Source: JAMZMI01 sp049115715 (GTDB lineage Bacteria > Bacteroidota > Bacteroidia > Cytophagales > Cyclobacteriaceae). From it: a stretch of 64,000 bases of DNA. The notes under the pieces were generated by a model. It saw only the letters and a list, made by a program, of their open reading frames with translations. It had not been told where the DNA came from and searched no databases. The stretch spans positions 1 to 64,000 of the forward strand of contig JAGDZQ010000015.1 in assembly GCA_049115715.1 (NCBI GenBank), given 5' to 3'. This document shows, piece by piece, positions 1-8,625 of this stretch. Numbering within the stretch: the stretch's first letter is position 1; each line of letters begins with the position of its first letter. Position numbers and translations under genes: made by a program.

Positions 1-86
1 CAACTTCTCAAAAAAAAAGAGACTGGAAATTAAATCCGTCCATCAAAACCTACCAAATATGTATTTATCAGGAGTGGCCAATGTAA

Positions 87-689
87 CTATTTCATTCTTT
101 TTACATACTTATCACCCATATCTTCAAGGGAACCGTTTTGTTCTTTTATAATGACCTGTTTGATCATATGGAAAACCATCAAATGAAGATCCTCTGTGAT
201 TTCCATATCATTGACTGGAATGTGAATGGCCATGTCGGCTAGGTCTTTTATTCTGCCTCCGGAGTATCCACAAAGAGCCACTGTAACGGCTTGTTTTTTC
301 TTTGCTTCTTCTAGTCCCTTCACAACGTTTTCAGAATTTCCACTTCCTGATAGTCCAATAACGAGATCTCCTTCTTGCGCAAAGTTCTTAAGCTGCTCGC
401 TAAAGATGTGGTCATAAGAAATATCGTTGGAGATAGCTCCAATGGCAGAAAAATTATCGTTAAGGCAGGCGAATCGAAATCTGTTCTCTTGCTTGTAGCT
501 TGCTCCTTTTATAAAATCCCCAGCAATGTGTGAAGCAGTGCCTCCACTTCCTCCATTTCCGAATATATAGATGTTTTTCTGGTTATTTCTCGCTGCAACA
601 AGTGCATTTTTTACACTATTCAATTCGTCGTGATTGATTTTATCAAGTGTATCCTTAACTGTACTTAAATAGTTTTTGTAGTGCTGCAT
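87..689 (-). CDS. gmhA: D-sedoheptulose 7-phosphate isomerase (GmhA-like SIS protein)
   Basis: This is a 200-aa cytoplasmic SIS-domain protein of the usual GmhA length. Visible motifs are the sugar-phosphate loop FGNGGSGGTASHIAGD near residues 42-57 and GLSGSGNSENVV near 112-123. GmhA converts sedoheptulose 7-phosphate to D-glycero-D-manno-heptose 7-phosphate, the first step to activated heptose. The ATG is at 689, where the upstream kinase stop and this start share a base (TGATG), so translational coupling is likely; an in-frame TTG one codon earlier is not needed. Last of at least four minus-strand genes in view. The two downstream enzymes of the pathway sit directly upstream in the operon, which supports the GmhA assignment over other SIS isomerases. 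Confidence 0.9.
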   Translation of the reverse strand: MQHYKNYLSTVKDTLDKINHDELNSVKNALVAARNNQKNIYIFGNGGSGGTASHIAGDFIKGASYKQENRFRFACLNDNFSAIGAISNDISYDHIFSEQLKNFAQEGDLVIGLSGSGNSENVVKGLEEAKKKQAVTVALCGYSGGRIKDLADMAIHIPVNDMEITEDLHLMVFHMIKQVIIKEQNGSLEDMGDKYVKRMK

Positions 690-1681
690 CAAAATGCGTT
701 TTCGTTTCCAAAGTAAATAACTTTTGATCCTTCGTGCTCTAATCCGAACTCTATTCTTCTGAATTTCTCCATAGCTCGAATAAGGTCTGGCTGTTTTTCT
801 TTTTCACAGTAAAAAAGAAGAAATCCTCCACCTCCAGCGCCTAGGAGCTTGCCACCGAGAGCTCCATTTTTCAACGCTAAATCATATGCATCGTTGATAT
901 CCGTATTGCTTATTTTAGAAGCCAATTGTTTTTTTAATAACCAATTATGATGAAGCAGTTTGCCAAAATCATCAAGCTGTCCGCTTGTTAGCAGTACTTT
1001 CAATTCATCCACCAGCTGTGTCATTTCAATCAAAGTAGCTTTCTTGTCTGCAGCTTTCGTATTGGTCTTTTGTTCAGACAGTATTTCATTGGCTTTCCTC
1101 TGCGAGCCTGTATAGAACATGATTAGATTGTCCTGCAGTGTGGAAAGAATGGTGTTGGATAAGTAGATGTTTTCTACGCTGACAGTTTCGTCGCTATTGA
1201 ATCGGATGATATTGAGCCCGCCATAGGCTGCCGCATATTGGTCTTGTTTGCCTATAGGCTCTCCTAATTTTTCGATTTCAATTTCGCATGCTTCTTTTGC
1301 TAACTGCTCTTTGGATACATGAATACCCTTAGTAGCATACAAGTTGTGGAGTAATCCTACTGTGAAGGAGGAAGATGAACCCATACCCGTTCCCGATGGG
1401 ACATCTGCAATTGAAGATAGCTCAAGTCCCCCTTCTACCTGAAATTTTTTGAGCGCTTCCTTGAATATAGGGTGTGTGATGTCACTGATACTTTCAACAG
1501 TTTCGGTCTTCGAATATTTCATTCGAATCTTATCGGGTTCGAAGAAACGATGAGAAGAAATGTACATGTATTTATCAATGGAAGTACTGAGCACAGCTCC
1601 AGGGTGTTCACGGTAAAAATCTGGTAAATCAGAGCCTCCGCCAACGAAACTTATTCTAAAAGGTGTTTTTGTTATGATCAT
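689..1681 (-). CDS. hddA: D-glycero-D-manno-heptose 7-phosphate kinase (GHMP family)
   Basis: A 330-aa GHMP-superfamily kinase. It starts with the TPFRISFVGGGSDLP motif typical of HddA-type sugar kinases, has the ATP-binding motif VPSGTGMGSSSSFTVGLL near residues 94-111, and a C-terminal GALGGKLLGAGGGGFLLF motif. It should phosphorylate heptose 7-phosphate at C1 to give the 1,7-bisphosphate. Its ATG overlaps the stop of the upstream fusion gene by 4 bases (ATGA), and its own stop overlaps gmhA. Fucokinase-like GHMP enzymes look similar, but the flanking GmhA, GmhB and nucleotidyltransferase domains make the heptose role much more likely. Confidence 0.9.
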   Translation of the reverse strand: MIITKTPFRISFVGGGSDLPDFYREHPGAVLSTSIDKYMYISSHRFFEPDKIRMKYSKTETVESISDITHPIFKEALKKFQVEGGLELSSIADVPSGTGMGSSSSFTVGLLHNLYATKGIHVSKEQLAKEACEIEIEKLGEPIGKQDQYAAAYGGLNIIRFNSDETVSVENIYLSNTILSTLQDNLIMFYTGSQRKANEILSEQKTNTKAADKKATLIEMTQLVDELKVLLTSGQLDDFGKLLHHNWLLKKQLASKISNTDINDAYDLALKNGALGGKLLGAGGGGFLLFYCEKEKQPDLIRAMEKFRRIEFGLEHEGSKVIYFGNENAF

Positions 1682-3555
1682 ATAGTGTTGATGATCAGGT
1701 CTGCAAAAGCTTTGGTTTCTTTGATCGGTCTAAACTCATCAATGACTCTGCTTGCAAACAAATTATCAATCTGTTTTGGTGTGAATTTTTTCCACTCGTA
1801 AAGATGGTAAAATCTTTGTTTGTAAAGGTCAAATGTTTGATCCGCAAACACTTTGATGGCTGCCATTTGCCGTAAACGTTCATCTGCCAGAGCTACAACG
1901 CCTTCTACTATGAGTGCTTTTTCCTGACTGAGTTCAAATAGTGTGTCTTCCGACTTAAGAGAAGGGTCTTTATGATAAGTAGTCAGATTGATTTTTTCGC
2001 CCTTTAACAGTTTTTCTATTTGGTCGAAATGGAGGTGTGACTGGAATCGGTCGAATACACTTTGGTTCTTTTCTCTCCCCTTCTTGGGGAGTAAAAAATT
2101 ATCAAGAGATAGAATCTTATTCGATATACCTATTTTGTTCAAATGGATAGAAAGCCTCTTTGATAATGTAGATTTTCCGGCCTGGGCATTACCTCCGATT
2201 AAAATGACTTGTGTTTTCTCCGCATCACCATTTAGTTTTTTCTCAATAGCTGAGCAGGATTCAAGCAAAGGATCGTCCACAACAAAGTCAATGGCTTCAG
2301 TCAGGTCGTTGAAGATATAATCAGGCTGAGTTTTGGCTCCATGATATCCATGACCTGTTTTCAAAGCTATGGTCGTGCAACCTGCTCGCTTTCCTGCTAG
2401 AATGTCAGATTCTCGGTCTCCGATCATGAAGGATTGAGCAAGGTTGATATTGAAATCCTCCGCTCCCTGTAAAAGCATGCCGGGACTTGGTTTTCTCCAA
2501 GGGTGCTCTTTTTTATAATCAGGATTTTCTTCAGGGTAACCTTTGTCTGGGTGGTAAGGGCAGTAGTAAAGCTGATCTAGTTTTGCTCCATCTGCACCCA
2601 GTTCGCTATCCAGCTTTTTATGAATATATTCTAGTTCATCGATGCTGCATAAGTTTCTGGCTACTACAGATTGGTTAGTAGCAACTACTGCCAAGTAATC
2701 AGAGTTGTTGATTTTTTTGATTGCATCCGAGGTACTGGGATAAAGCACTAAGTCCTCTGGCTTATGGATCAAGTGCCTGTCCTCGTTGAGTACTCCATCT
2801 CTATCAAGGAATATTGCTTTTTGTTTGTTAGCAAGGTTTTTTCTTCTGATTTTCCCTGAATTTAGATCGTCGGTAACTTTTGTCAGTCGATCTAATGTTC
2901 CCATGTCCTTGAGGTATTCTGGAGTGTTGTATCCAAATACCTTGAGTTTGTGTATCCAATCAGGGAATATGTCTTTCCCAAAATCATTTTTCACAGGACC
3001 GGGTAGATGCCTTATGGTTTGCTTGTTGAAAACGTAAACACCTGCATTAACGAGGTTTTTGAGATAAATACCTTTCTTATGCGGTTTTGAATGAAAGGAG
3101 GTGATTTGATTTTCGCTGCAGATCTCCACTAAGTCACTATCATGGGGGTGATCATTTGGATGAATTACCAGAGTGGCGTCAGCTTTATTCTTTTGATGAA
3201 AATCGAGTAGTCTTTTGATGTCCATATCAAACATGACATCTCCATAGACTACTAGAAAAACATCCTCTAGTTCGTTTTCAAATAGTGGAAAGGCTCCCGA
3301 GGTTCCAAGGGGTTCTTTTTCTTCGAAATAAGAAATATCAACATTGAGTTCGCTTCCGTCCCCCAAATAGTTGATCAGAGGTTCTTTTAGATGATTTACT
3401 ACCAGTTTTATTTTCTTAACTCCGTAGCTTTCAAGCAGACGAATCTGATGTTCAATAATGGGCTTATCTCCAACTTTGACCATTGGCTTGGGTATCTCCA
3501 ATGTCAAATCTCCAAGTCTGGTTCCTTTTCCGCCTGCTAAAATGATTGCTTGCAT
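1678..3555 (-). CDS. Trifunctional fusion: heptose-1-P nucleotidyltransferase + heptose bisphosphatase + uridine-kinase-like domain
   Basis: A 625-aa protein with three domains. Residues 1-235 are a nucleotidyltransferase (LAGGKGTRLGDLTLEIPKPM, as in HddC). Residues ~245-425 are a HAD phosphatase like GmhB (FLDRDGVLNED, ATNQSVVARN, MIGDRESDILAG). Residues ~448-625 are a P-loop kinase resembling uridine/phosphoribulokinase (GGNAQAGKST, then SLDNFLLP). The first two supply the missing steps of the pathway: removal of the 7-phosphate and activation of heptose 1-phosphate, probably with GTP. The role of the third domain is unknown. In the HAD part the zinc loop keeps the first CxH pair (CPYHP), but the usual second CxC before RKP is replaced by EHPW, so zinc binding may be lost or changed. 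Stop and start overlap hddA by 4 bases. Confidence 0.85.
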   Translation of the reverse strand: MQAIILAGGKGTRLGDLTLEIPKPMVKVGDKPIIEHQIRLLESYGVKKIKLVVNHLKEPLINYLGDGSELNVDISYFEEKEPLGTSGAFPLFENELEDVFLVVYGDVMFDMDIKRLLDFHQKNKADATLVIHPNDHPHDSDLVEICSENQITSFHSKPHKKGIYLKNLVNAGVYVFNKQTIRHLPGPVKNDFGKDIFPDWIHKLKVFGYNTPEYLKDMGTLDRLTKVTDDLNSGKIRRKNLANKQKAIFLDRDGVLNEDRHLIHKPEDLVLYPSTSDAIKKINNSDYLAVVATNQSVVARNLCSIDELEYIHKKLDSELGADGAKLDQLYYCPYHPDKGYPEENPDYKKEHPWRKPSPGMLLQGAEDFNINLAQSFMIGDRESDILAGKRAGCTTIALKTGHGYHGAKTQPDYIFNDLTEAIDFVVDDPLLESCSAIEKKLNGDAEKTQVILIGGNAQAGKSTLSKRLSIHLNKIGISNKILSLDNFLLPKKGREKNQSVFDRFQSHLHFDQIEKLLKGEKINLTTYHKDPSLKSEDTLFELSQEKALIVEGVVALADERLRQMAAIKVFADQTFDLYKQRFYHLYEWKKFTPKQIDNLFASRVIDEFRPIKETKAFADLIINTI

Positions 3556-3557
3556 CT

Positions 3558-4319
3558 TTACTTATGTACGGTGTAAAGGATTTCGGATTCTATGATTCCA
3601 AATTTATGAAGTTCTTCTGGTGAAAGTGAATTGGCATAATCGTCCCTCACCTTGAAGCCTGCATCCTCTAATCGAGATCGGTAATCCAAACCATACATCC
3701 TTACATGATCATCCTGACCGAATAATTCCTCTCGTTTTTTTGGATCTGTGATTGAAGGATCTTCGATCGTTTTTTCTGCTAAGGGGAAAAACAAAGGGAT
3801 TTGAAGAATTCCAAAACCACCTGGTTTCATTACCCTGTAGATTTCGCTCATGACTTTTTTATCATCATTCACATGCTCAAGTACATGATTGCAGAAAACC
3901 ATTTCGAAGGATTCATTTTCAAAAGGAATGTCGTGAGCATCCATCTTAACTTTTGCAAGGGGAGATTCTATGTCAGCTGTGACATAATCAAGGTTATCCA
4001 GTTTTTCGAAGCGATCAATAAAGCAATGTTCAGGAGCGATATGGAGAAGCTTTGCTTCGTCCTTAAAGAAACCTGTTTGCCTTTCTAGAAACAGCCACAT
4101 AAGCCTATGTCTTTCCAGAGAAAGGCAACTTGGACAGAGCGCGTTTGATCTTGATTGTCTTCCATAGGGGAGAAATACTCTAAACCTTGATTTGCACACT
4201 GGACACTCCACTTTATTTCCTTTATAGAAAAGAGCTAGTATGGCTAGTCCATAGTGACTTACGAGCTGCAAGTATTTACGCGGGACTTTTCTAAGGAGGA
4301 AACTTATAATTTGTTTCAA
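3558..4319 (-). CDS. SAM-dependent methyltransferase with N-terminal Cys pairs
   Basis: A 253-aa class I methyltransferase. The N-terminus has two CxxC pairs (CPVC, CPSC) with LERHRLMW between them and the catalytic domain, which looks like a small zinc ribbon. The core has an Asp-rich SAM region near LDYVTADIESPLAKVKMDAHD, the FCNHVLEHVNDD motif and a MKPGG turn. This architecture is common in Bacteroidota surface-polysaccharide clusters, where such enzymes probably methylate sugars; the substrate cannot be read from the sequence. It starts at a TTG at 4319; no upstream in-frame ATG was found. It lies only 2 bases upstream of the heptose fusion gene and probably leads that operon in this window. 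Confidence 0.75.
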   Translation of the reverse strand: MKQIISFLLRKVPRKYLQLVSHYGLAILALFYKGNKVECPVCKSRFRVFLPYGRQSRSNALCPSCLSLERHRLMWLFLERQTGFFKDEAKLLHIAPEHCFIDRFEKLDNLDYVTADIESPLAKVKMDAHDIPFENESFEMVFCNHVLEHVNDDKKVMSEIYRVMKPGGFGILQIPLFFPLAEKTIEDPSITDPKKREELFGQDDHVRMYGLDYRSRLEDAGFKVRDDYANSLSPEELHKFGIIESEILYTVHK

Positions 4320-4498
4320 TGTTGGATCGTTGTTTATGCCGGCAAAGATATTTATATCGCCTATATCACGCTAAATAATTATCAATAGTATGAAATAGGT
4401 CTGATTTACGTTTTGAAGGCTTTGCATTCTGTCTTGAGTTATGATACCAAGACCTCAAATTAATCAGGATAACTTATCTTAGGGTTTGATTTTGGCCG

Positions 4499-4930
4499 AT
4501 GAAAAGGATTGTATCTCTCATATTTTACTCAACTCTTCTTATTTCTTGTTTTCATATTTCATCTGCACAGAGCAGAAAGAAAACAAAGGACTTGAAAGAT
4601 TTTATCCCCACAGAAAATTTGGATTCTAGAAAGGAGGCCAATACTTATAAGAATATGCCTAAGAGAAAGGTTATAGAGTACATCTATAAGAATGAATTGG
4701 ATGGACTTCTATATGGGAATCCATGTGCCGTAGAGGAAACTCGTAAGATGGGTTTTGAATATGTATTTCAACCTCTTGGAGTGCAGGGAAGCGTGTCTGC
4801 AGATGATCAATTTACCAATAATGTAATGGTTAACCTTAAATTGATATTTACCAGAAGTCCCTTTTGGAAGCTGATTCTGAACCGACGCATCAAAAAATGT
4901 GGAGGGAAGAGTGGTGATATTGTAGGTTAA
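4499..4930 (+). CDS. Hypothetical secreted protein
   Basis: A 143-aa protein with a clear signal peptide (residues 1-23, ending SSAQ). The mature part is basic, with a Lys/Arg-rich start (SRKKTKDLKD), and contains one conserved-looking stretch KNELDGLLYGNPCAVEETRKMGFEY followed by a C-terminal CGGKSG. I do not recognise a family. It stands 14 bases upstream of the thioesterase gene on the same strand and may be cotranscribed with it; the two are divergent from the heptose operon. Confidence 0.65.
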   Translation: MKRIVSLIFYSTLLISCFHISSAQSRKKTKDLKDFIPTENLDSRKEANTYKNMPKRKVIEYIYKNELDGLLYGNPCAVEETRKMGFEYVFQPLGVQGSVSADDQFTNNVMVNLKLIFTRSPFWKLILNRRIKKCGGKSGDIVG

Positions 4931-4943
4931 AAAATAACTCGCT

Positions 4944-5528
4944 ATGGAAGCTTTAACGCAGGATTTTTCTAAGACAACATTGACGGAGCTGATGATTCCT
5001 TCTTATGCCAATTTCGGAGGCAAAATACATGGAGGCATTCTTCTATCACTGATGGATAAGGCTGCCTACGCATGTGCAAGTAAGCACGCAGGAACGTACT
5101 GTGTCACAGTATCCGTAGATCAGGTTGAGTTTCTTCAGCCGGTAGAAGTAGGAGAGTTGGTTTCATTGATTGCCACGGTAAGTTTTGTTGGGAACTCGTC
5201 GCTGGTGGTTGCGATCAAAGTAACTGCCGAAAACGTGAAGACTCACACTGTGAAGCATACGAATACGAGTTATTTCACCATGGTTGCAAAAGGCGATGAT
5301 GATCGGCCGAAGAAAGTTCCTCCGCTGCTGCTTAAGAGCATGCCTGAGGTGAAGAGCTTTGTTGAAGTGATCAAAAGAAGATCAGTGAAAGCTGAATCGG
5401 AGAAGGCAATAGATAAAGCAAGAACTGAATTTATTCTAGAAGAAGATTACCATTTGCTGAAAGGTCAGCGATGTGAAATCACTATGTCAGAAGGTGATGA
5501 GTTTAACGATCTTTTTTCCGATACATAA
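4944..5528 (+). CDS. Acyl-CoA thioesterase (hotdog fold)
   Basis: A 194-aa hotdog-fold acyl-CoA thioester hydrolase. The motif NFGGKIHGGILLSLMDKAAYACA near residues 23-45 is the hallmark of the YciA/BACH type, with Asp in LMDKAA as the likely catalytic residue, and VDQVEFLQPVEVGE follows. The final ~60 residues (KKVPPLLLK to the end) extend beyond the minimal domain and are charged. It probably hydrolyses fatty acyl-CoA to CoA and free acid in the cytosol. The 3' end overlaps the convergent DUF3052-like gene by 26 bases. Confidence 0.85.
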   Translation: MEALTQDFSKTTLTELMIPSYANFGGKIHGGILLSLMDKAAYACASKHAGTYCVTVSVDQVEFLQPVEVGELVSLIATVSFVGNSSLVVAIKVTAENVKTHTVKHTNTSYFTMVAKGDDDRPKKVPPLLLKSMPEVKSFVEVIKRRSVKAESEKAIDKARTEFILEEDYHLLKGQRCEITMSEGDEFNDLFSDT

Positions 5529-5913
5529 ACTTTAAGCCGGACCAGTCATTGTCTACAGCACAGACTTTGACATCTACCAATCCACCTTGTAGTCCAATTC
5601 TCCGGATATCATTTTCATTGATGTCCTTCTCTAGCTTTGAGCTACCCTTAGGCCAACTAATCCAGAACGTACCGTCAATATTTAATAGCGATTTTAACTT
5701 CTCCCAATTTTCCAGAAGGTCAACTTCATGTGTGAAAAATGCATGGATGAAATGAAAAGAACCTTCAGCTTTCTCAGTAAAGGTCGCGGTTTCGGGTAGC
5801 CCAAAAAGCAAGTCAAAGTAATGATCTGGCGCATTAAAAATCAGACAGTTGTAATCGTCCTTGATTCCTAACTTCTTGACCAAAGGAGTGCCGGAGTATC
5901 CTGCCGTTTTCAT
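5503..5913 (-). CDS. DUF3052-like protein
   Basis: A 136-aa protein resembling the DUF3052 family: an N-terminal SGTPLVKKLGIK segment, then FNAPDHYFDLLF, ending in FWISWPKGSSKLEKDINENDIR and a Val-Asp-Val-Lys-rich strand (VDVKVCAVDNDWSGLKF). Function unknown. The ATG at 5913 overlaps the stop of the upstream DnaJ gene by 4 bases (ATGA), which decides the start; a TTG three codons earlier is less likely. It therefore appears translationally coupled to the J-domain protein. Its 3' end overlaps the convergent thioesterase gene. Confidence 0.75.
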   Translation of the reverse strand: MKTAGYSGTPLVKKLGIKDDYNCLIFNAPDHYFDLLFGLPETATFTEKAEGSFHFIHAFFTHEVDLLENWEKLKSLLNIDGTFWISWPKGSSKLEKDINENDIRRIGLQGGLVDVKVCAVDNDWSGLKFMYRKKDR

Positions 5914-7088
5914 TGAAAGCAATTTACATCCACAGATCCATTATATCCTAATGCTGAGGCCAATTGAAAATTCTCACATGCTTCAGTGGTTTGACCTAGC
6001 GCTAAATGTCCTTTAGCTGCTATCAAATAGCTCTTGGCACTGTCTGGCCAGACTTGAATGTTCCATTCAGAGGTTTTGATTGCCTTTTCGAATAATTCCA
6101 TATCCAGATAGATCTGTGCCAGATCTGCGTACAAGGTGTAGTGATGTTTGGGTAGGTATTCCCCATTTAGGATTAGGAAATATGCTTTTCCATATATCGA
6201 TCGATATTGTTTGATGGAGACCTCTCTTGCCAGCACAAAATACCTTTCAGCCTCGGCCAGATTATGAAGCTGATCTCTATAGATTTCTCCAATCGCCATG
6301 TAGCAGTCTATATGCCTATATCCTAGAACTAATAATTCTGTGAATACCTTAATGGAAGCTTCCGGATTATTCGTGAATTGATAGGCTTTCGCCAAGTGCT
6401 CTTTGATAGGGAGTGGTTTTCGCGGAGCAAATCGTTCCACTAGTTCGTAGTAATAAATGGCATTGTTAAACTGGTAGTTGTAGTAACTGCTTTCGCCCTT
6501 GTCTATGAAGGATGCGTATAGGGTGTCTTTAAACTCGACCATATACTTCTCCTCTTTCAGATGCGGGGATAATTCATTGAGTGAGGCAAGCGCACTTTCT
6601 ATTTTTCCTCTTTCGTAATCTCGTTTTGCAGCCTCGAAGATCGTTTTTCGGCTTGATAGGAGTTGTTCGTGTTTTCTTTCATTGTAAAAATCTCGAATAA
6701 AGAAGACTGACATTACAATGGATGCGACAATGAAAGTAAATCCGAATGCGTATAAAGTGGCTCTCCAGTTTTCTTTCCAATCGATTTTGGGCTCGCTGTA
6801 ACTGGGACGGTTTCGTCTTATCGGTTCTTGAGGAGGGGTGTAGGTTGGTTCTTGAAAAGTGGTGTTGGTATATCGGCCGTATGATAATTTGATGTCGTAT
6901 CGGGCTTTTTCGTATGGGTTCGACAGAGTTTGATAGGCTTCATTGATTTCCTTAAACTTCTCCTCCATCTGCTCATCGCCTGCGTGCTTGTCAGGATGGT
7001 ATAATAGAGCGAGTCTTTTGAAGGCTCTTTTTATTTCAGCGTCGGAAGCTGATTCACTGATTTCCAGAAGAGAGTAATAATCCTGCAT
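5910..7088 (-). CDS. Membrane-anchored DnaJ-domain protein with TPR repeats
   Basis: A 392-aa protein. Residues 2-68 form a J domain with the HPD motif (LLYHPDKHAGDE). A proline-rich linker follows, then one membrane segment near residues 120-142 (FTFIVASIVMSVFFI). The rest is helical TPR-like repeats (for example ESALASLNELSPHLKEEKY and AEAERYFVLAREVSI). Membrane J proteins of this kind recruit DnaK to membrane-linked substrates; the client is unknown. An upstream in-frame GTG would add two residues, but ATG at 7088 is preferred. Coupled to the DUF3052-like gene downstream. Confidence 0.8.
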   Translation of the reverse strand: MQDYYSLLEISESASDAEIKRAFKRLALLYHPDKHAGDEQMEEKFKEINEAYQTLSNPYEKARYDIKLSYGRYTNTTFQEPTYTPPQEPIRRNRPSYSEPKIDWKENWRATLYAFGFTFIVASIVMSVFFIRDFYNERKHEQLLSSRKTIFEAAKRDYERGKIESALASLNELSPHLKEEKYMVEFKDTLYASFIDKGESSYYNYQFNNAIYYYELVERFAPRKPLPIKEHLAKAYQFTNNPEASIKVFTELLVLGYRHIDCYMAIGEIYRDQLHNLAEAERYFVLAREVSIKQYRSIYGKAYFLILNGEYLPKHHYTLYADLAQIYLDMELFEKAIKTSEWNIQVWPDSAKSYLIAAKGHLALGQTTEACENFQLASALGYNGSVDVNCFQ

Positions 7089-7130
7089 AATCACAACTAT
7101 TAACGCAGTTGTATAGGCAAATTGTTGGGT

Positions 7131-7502
7131 CTAAGATTTGGAGGTTAATAAAATGCCCAACATGCAGAGCACCAGCCCTATGATTACACTCCCTATTCCA
7201 TATAAAGCAAATTGTAAATAAAATCCTTCTTTGATCAGCTTCATATTGTCAAGGGAAAACGTAGAAAACGTTGTAAACCCTCCACAGAATCCCGTTATCA
7301 GTAGGAGACTCAAAGCTTGAGAAGCTTGATTTTTAATAAAGTAGCCTGCCAATAACCCTATGAGCAAGCTGCCCACAAGATTAACCGTTATGGTGCCGAT
7401 GGGGAATTGACTTAGAATCAATTTCGATGAATAAACTCCAATCCCATATCTGGAGATACTACCAAAAAAGCCACCAAGCCCTACGATTAAAATGTCTTTC
7501 AT
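7131..7502 (-). CDS. crcB: Fluoride efflux channel CrcB/Fluc
   Basis: A 123-aa, four-helix membrane protein of the normal CrcB length. Diagnostic motifs are GGFFGSISRYGIG at the start, FPIGTITVNLVGSLLIG (with the conserved Asn) in helix 2, and GFCGGFTTFSTFSLDN, which contains the Phe-box and the sodium-site break of helix 3. It exports fluoride as a dual-topology dimer. The ATG overlaps the acpH stop by 4 bases, so it is the second gene of a two-gene operon. No fluoride riboswitch was recognised upstream of the operon. Confidence 0.92.
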   Translation of the reverse strand: MKDILIVGLGGFFGSISRYGIGVYSSKLILSQFPIGTITVNLVGSLLIGLLAGYFIKNQASQALSLLLITGFCGGFTTFSTFSLDNMKLIKEGFYLQFALYGIGSVIIGLVLCMLGILLTSKS

Positions 7503-8086
7503 TTTAACGAAATTAAGAATTGTTTTGAATGCTGGATCAACTCCGGAAAAAAAGCTTCAAACTCCGATTTGAAGTCCTCATAGTACAATTTTAGATCTTC
7601 GGAAGCATGTTCCATTCCTGATTCAAATTTAGTCCTTCTTGACATTCCGGTCAGAGCTTGATCAATCCCGTCTATATGTTGATAGTTGAAGAGCCAATTT
7701 CCAGCCTTCATATATTTAAGCACGTTCAAAGCTTTATCAGGAATGATGGAAGTAAAGTGCTCCGTCAGGTCATAGAAAGCCTCCGTGTACTCTATAAGTG
7801 TGGTGTCGGAATAGTTGCTCCAGTTTGCAGATAAGAAGTGGTCGTAGAAAACGTCAGCTATTACAGGGGCGTAATGTCTGTATCGAGGCTGTAGTCGTTT
7901 TTTACTTTCTTTTACGATAAGATGTGTGTCCGTATATCGATCAATTTCTCGATGTAAAATGATCCCGTTTTTTATTTTAACATGAAATCGTTCATGATCT
8001 TTCCCTTTTACAAAATCCCCAATAAAGTTTCCAATCATAGTCTTATGATCATCTCCTGAGAGATAAAGGTGGGCAAGAAAATTCAC
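7499..8086 (-). CDS. acpH: Acyl carrier protein phosphodiesterase-like (AcpH)
   Basis: A 195-aa HD-like protein matching the ACP phosphodiesterase family: MNFLAHLYLSGDD at the start, GNFIGDFVKG, HREIDRYTDTH and APVIADVFYDHFLS carry the His/Asp metal ligands. The family removes 4'-phosphopantetheine from holo-ACP, although many Bacteroidota members are untested. Translation starts at a GTG at 8086 (GTG AAT TTT), which fits the family N-terminus exactly. First gene of an operon with crcB; divergent from the TerB-like gene. Confidence 0.82.
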   Translation of the reverse strand: MNFLAHLYLSGDDHKTMIGNFIGDFVKGKDHERFHVKIKNGIILHREIDRYTDTHLIVKESKKRLQPRYRHYAPVIADVFYDHFLSANWSNYSDTTLIEYTEAFYDLTEHFTSIIPDKALNVLKYMKAGNWLFNYQHIDGIDQALTGMSRRTKFESGMEHASEDLKLYYEDFKSEFEAFFPELIQHSKQFLISLK

Positions 8087-8110
8087 AAGTAGGTCGGTTT
8101 TTGTTTGGTA

Positions 8111-8140
8111 TTGGGCACGGCTACTTTTTCTTTAATTTTG
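8111..8140 (+). promoter_or_regulatory. Predicted promoter for the TerB-like gene
   Basis: TAATTTTG at 8133-8140 matches the Bacteroidota -7 box TAnnTTTG, with TTGG at 8111-8114 in place of the -33 TTTG, 18 bases away. It would give a 5' leader of about 80 bases. A GGGAG at 8212-8216 is one of the few ribosome-binding-like sequences in the window. Confidence 0.4.
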
Positions 8141-8226
8141 ATGATGTAGGAATTTGAACTAAGTTTAGCAATTAATCTAATAGTACCGCCAAAACCTAAA
8201 AAATTATCAAAGGGAGCTCTACAAAT

Positions 8227-8622
8227 ATGTCACGAACACATCTAAACCTACTTGTGCAGTTGGCCAAGATAGATGGAGTAGTCGTGCAAGACGAAATAGA
8301 TTTGATTAAACAAATCGGTAAAGCCAATGGAATGTCATCTGATGACATAAGTGCATGCTTTGAAGATCCAACACTTATTGAAGACTTGGATGGTTTGACT
8401 GATGATGAAAAATACGAGTATATCTACAGCGTAGTTCAGTTGATGAAAATTGACGGACGACTCTACAAAGAAGAGCTTAATTTTTGTGCCAAAATGGCAA
8501 GTAAAATTGGCTATGATGAGGATGTTCTTTTAGAATTGCTATTGAAAATATATAGCGATTCGCAAATTTCAGCTAACAAAGAAGCTCTCAAATCCACTAT
8601 ACAAAAGTACCTGAGAAAGTAG
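8227..8622 (+). CDS. TerB-like protein
   Basis: A 131-aa all-helical, acidic protein of the tellurite-resistance TerB/DUF533 type. It has two repeats of the signature: LVQLAKIDGVVVQDEIDLIKQIGKANGM near residues 8-35 and VVQLMKIDGRLYKEELNFCAKMA near 67-89. Such domains bind metal ions or act as signalling modules near membranes; tellurite resistance itself is not implied. It lies 3 bases upstream of the helicase gene on the same strand, so the two are probably one transcript. Confidence 0.8.
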   Translation: MSRTHLNLLVQLAKIDGVVVQDEIDLIKQIGKANGMSSDDISACFEDPTLIEDLDGLTDDEKYEYIYSVVQLMKIDGRLYKEELNFCAKMASKIGYDEDVLLELLLKIYSDSQISANKEALKSTIQKYLRK

Positions 8623-8625
8623 CCG

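Noticed and set aside
1..86. Possible partial gene at the left edge
   Set aside because: Only short frames occur on either strand and no start or domain can be recognised.
7131..8226. Fluoride riboswitch before the crcB operon
   Set aside because: crcB is the second gene and overlaps acpH; the leader upstream of acpH shows no recognisable riboswitch core.
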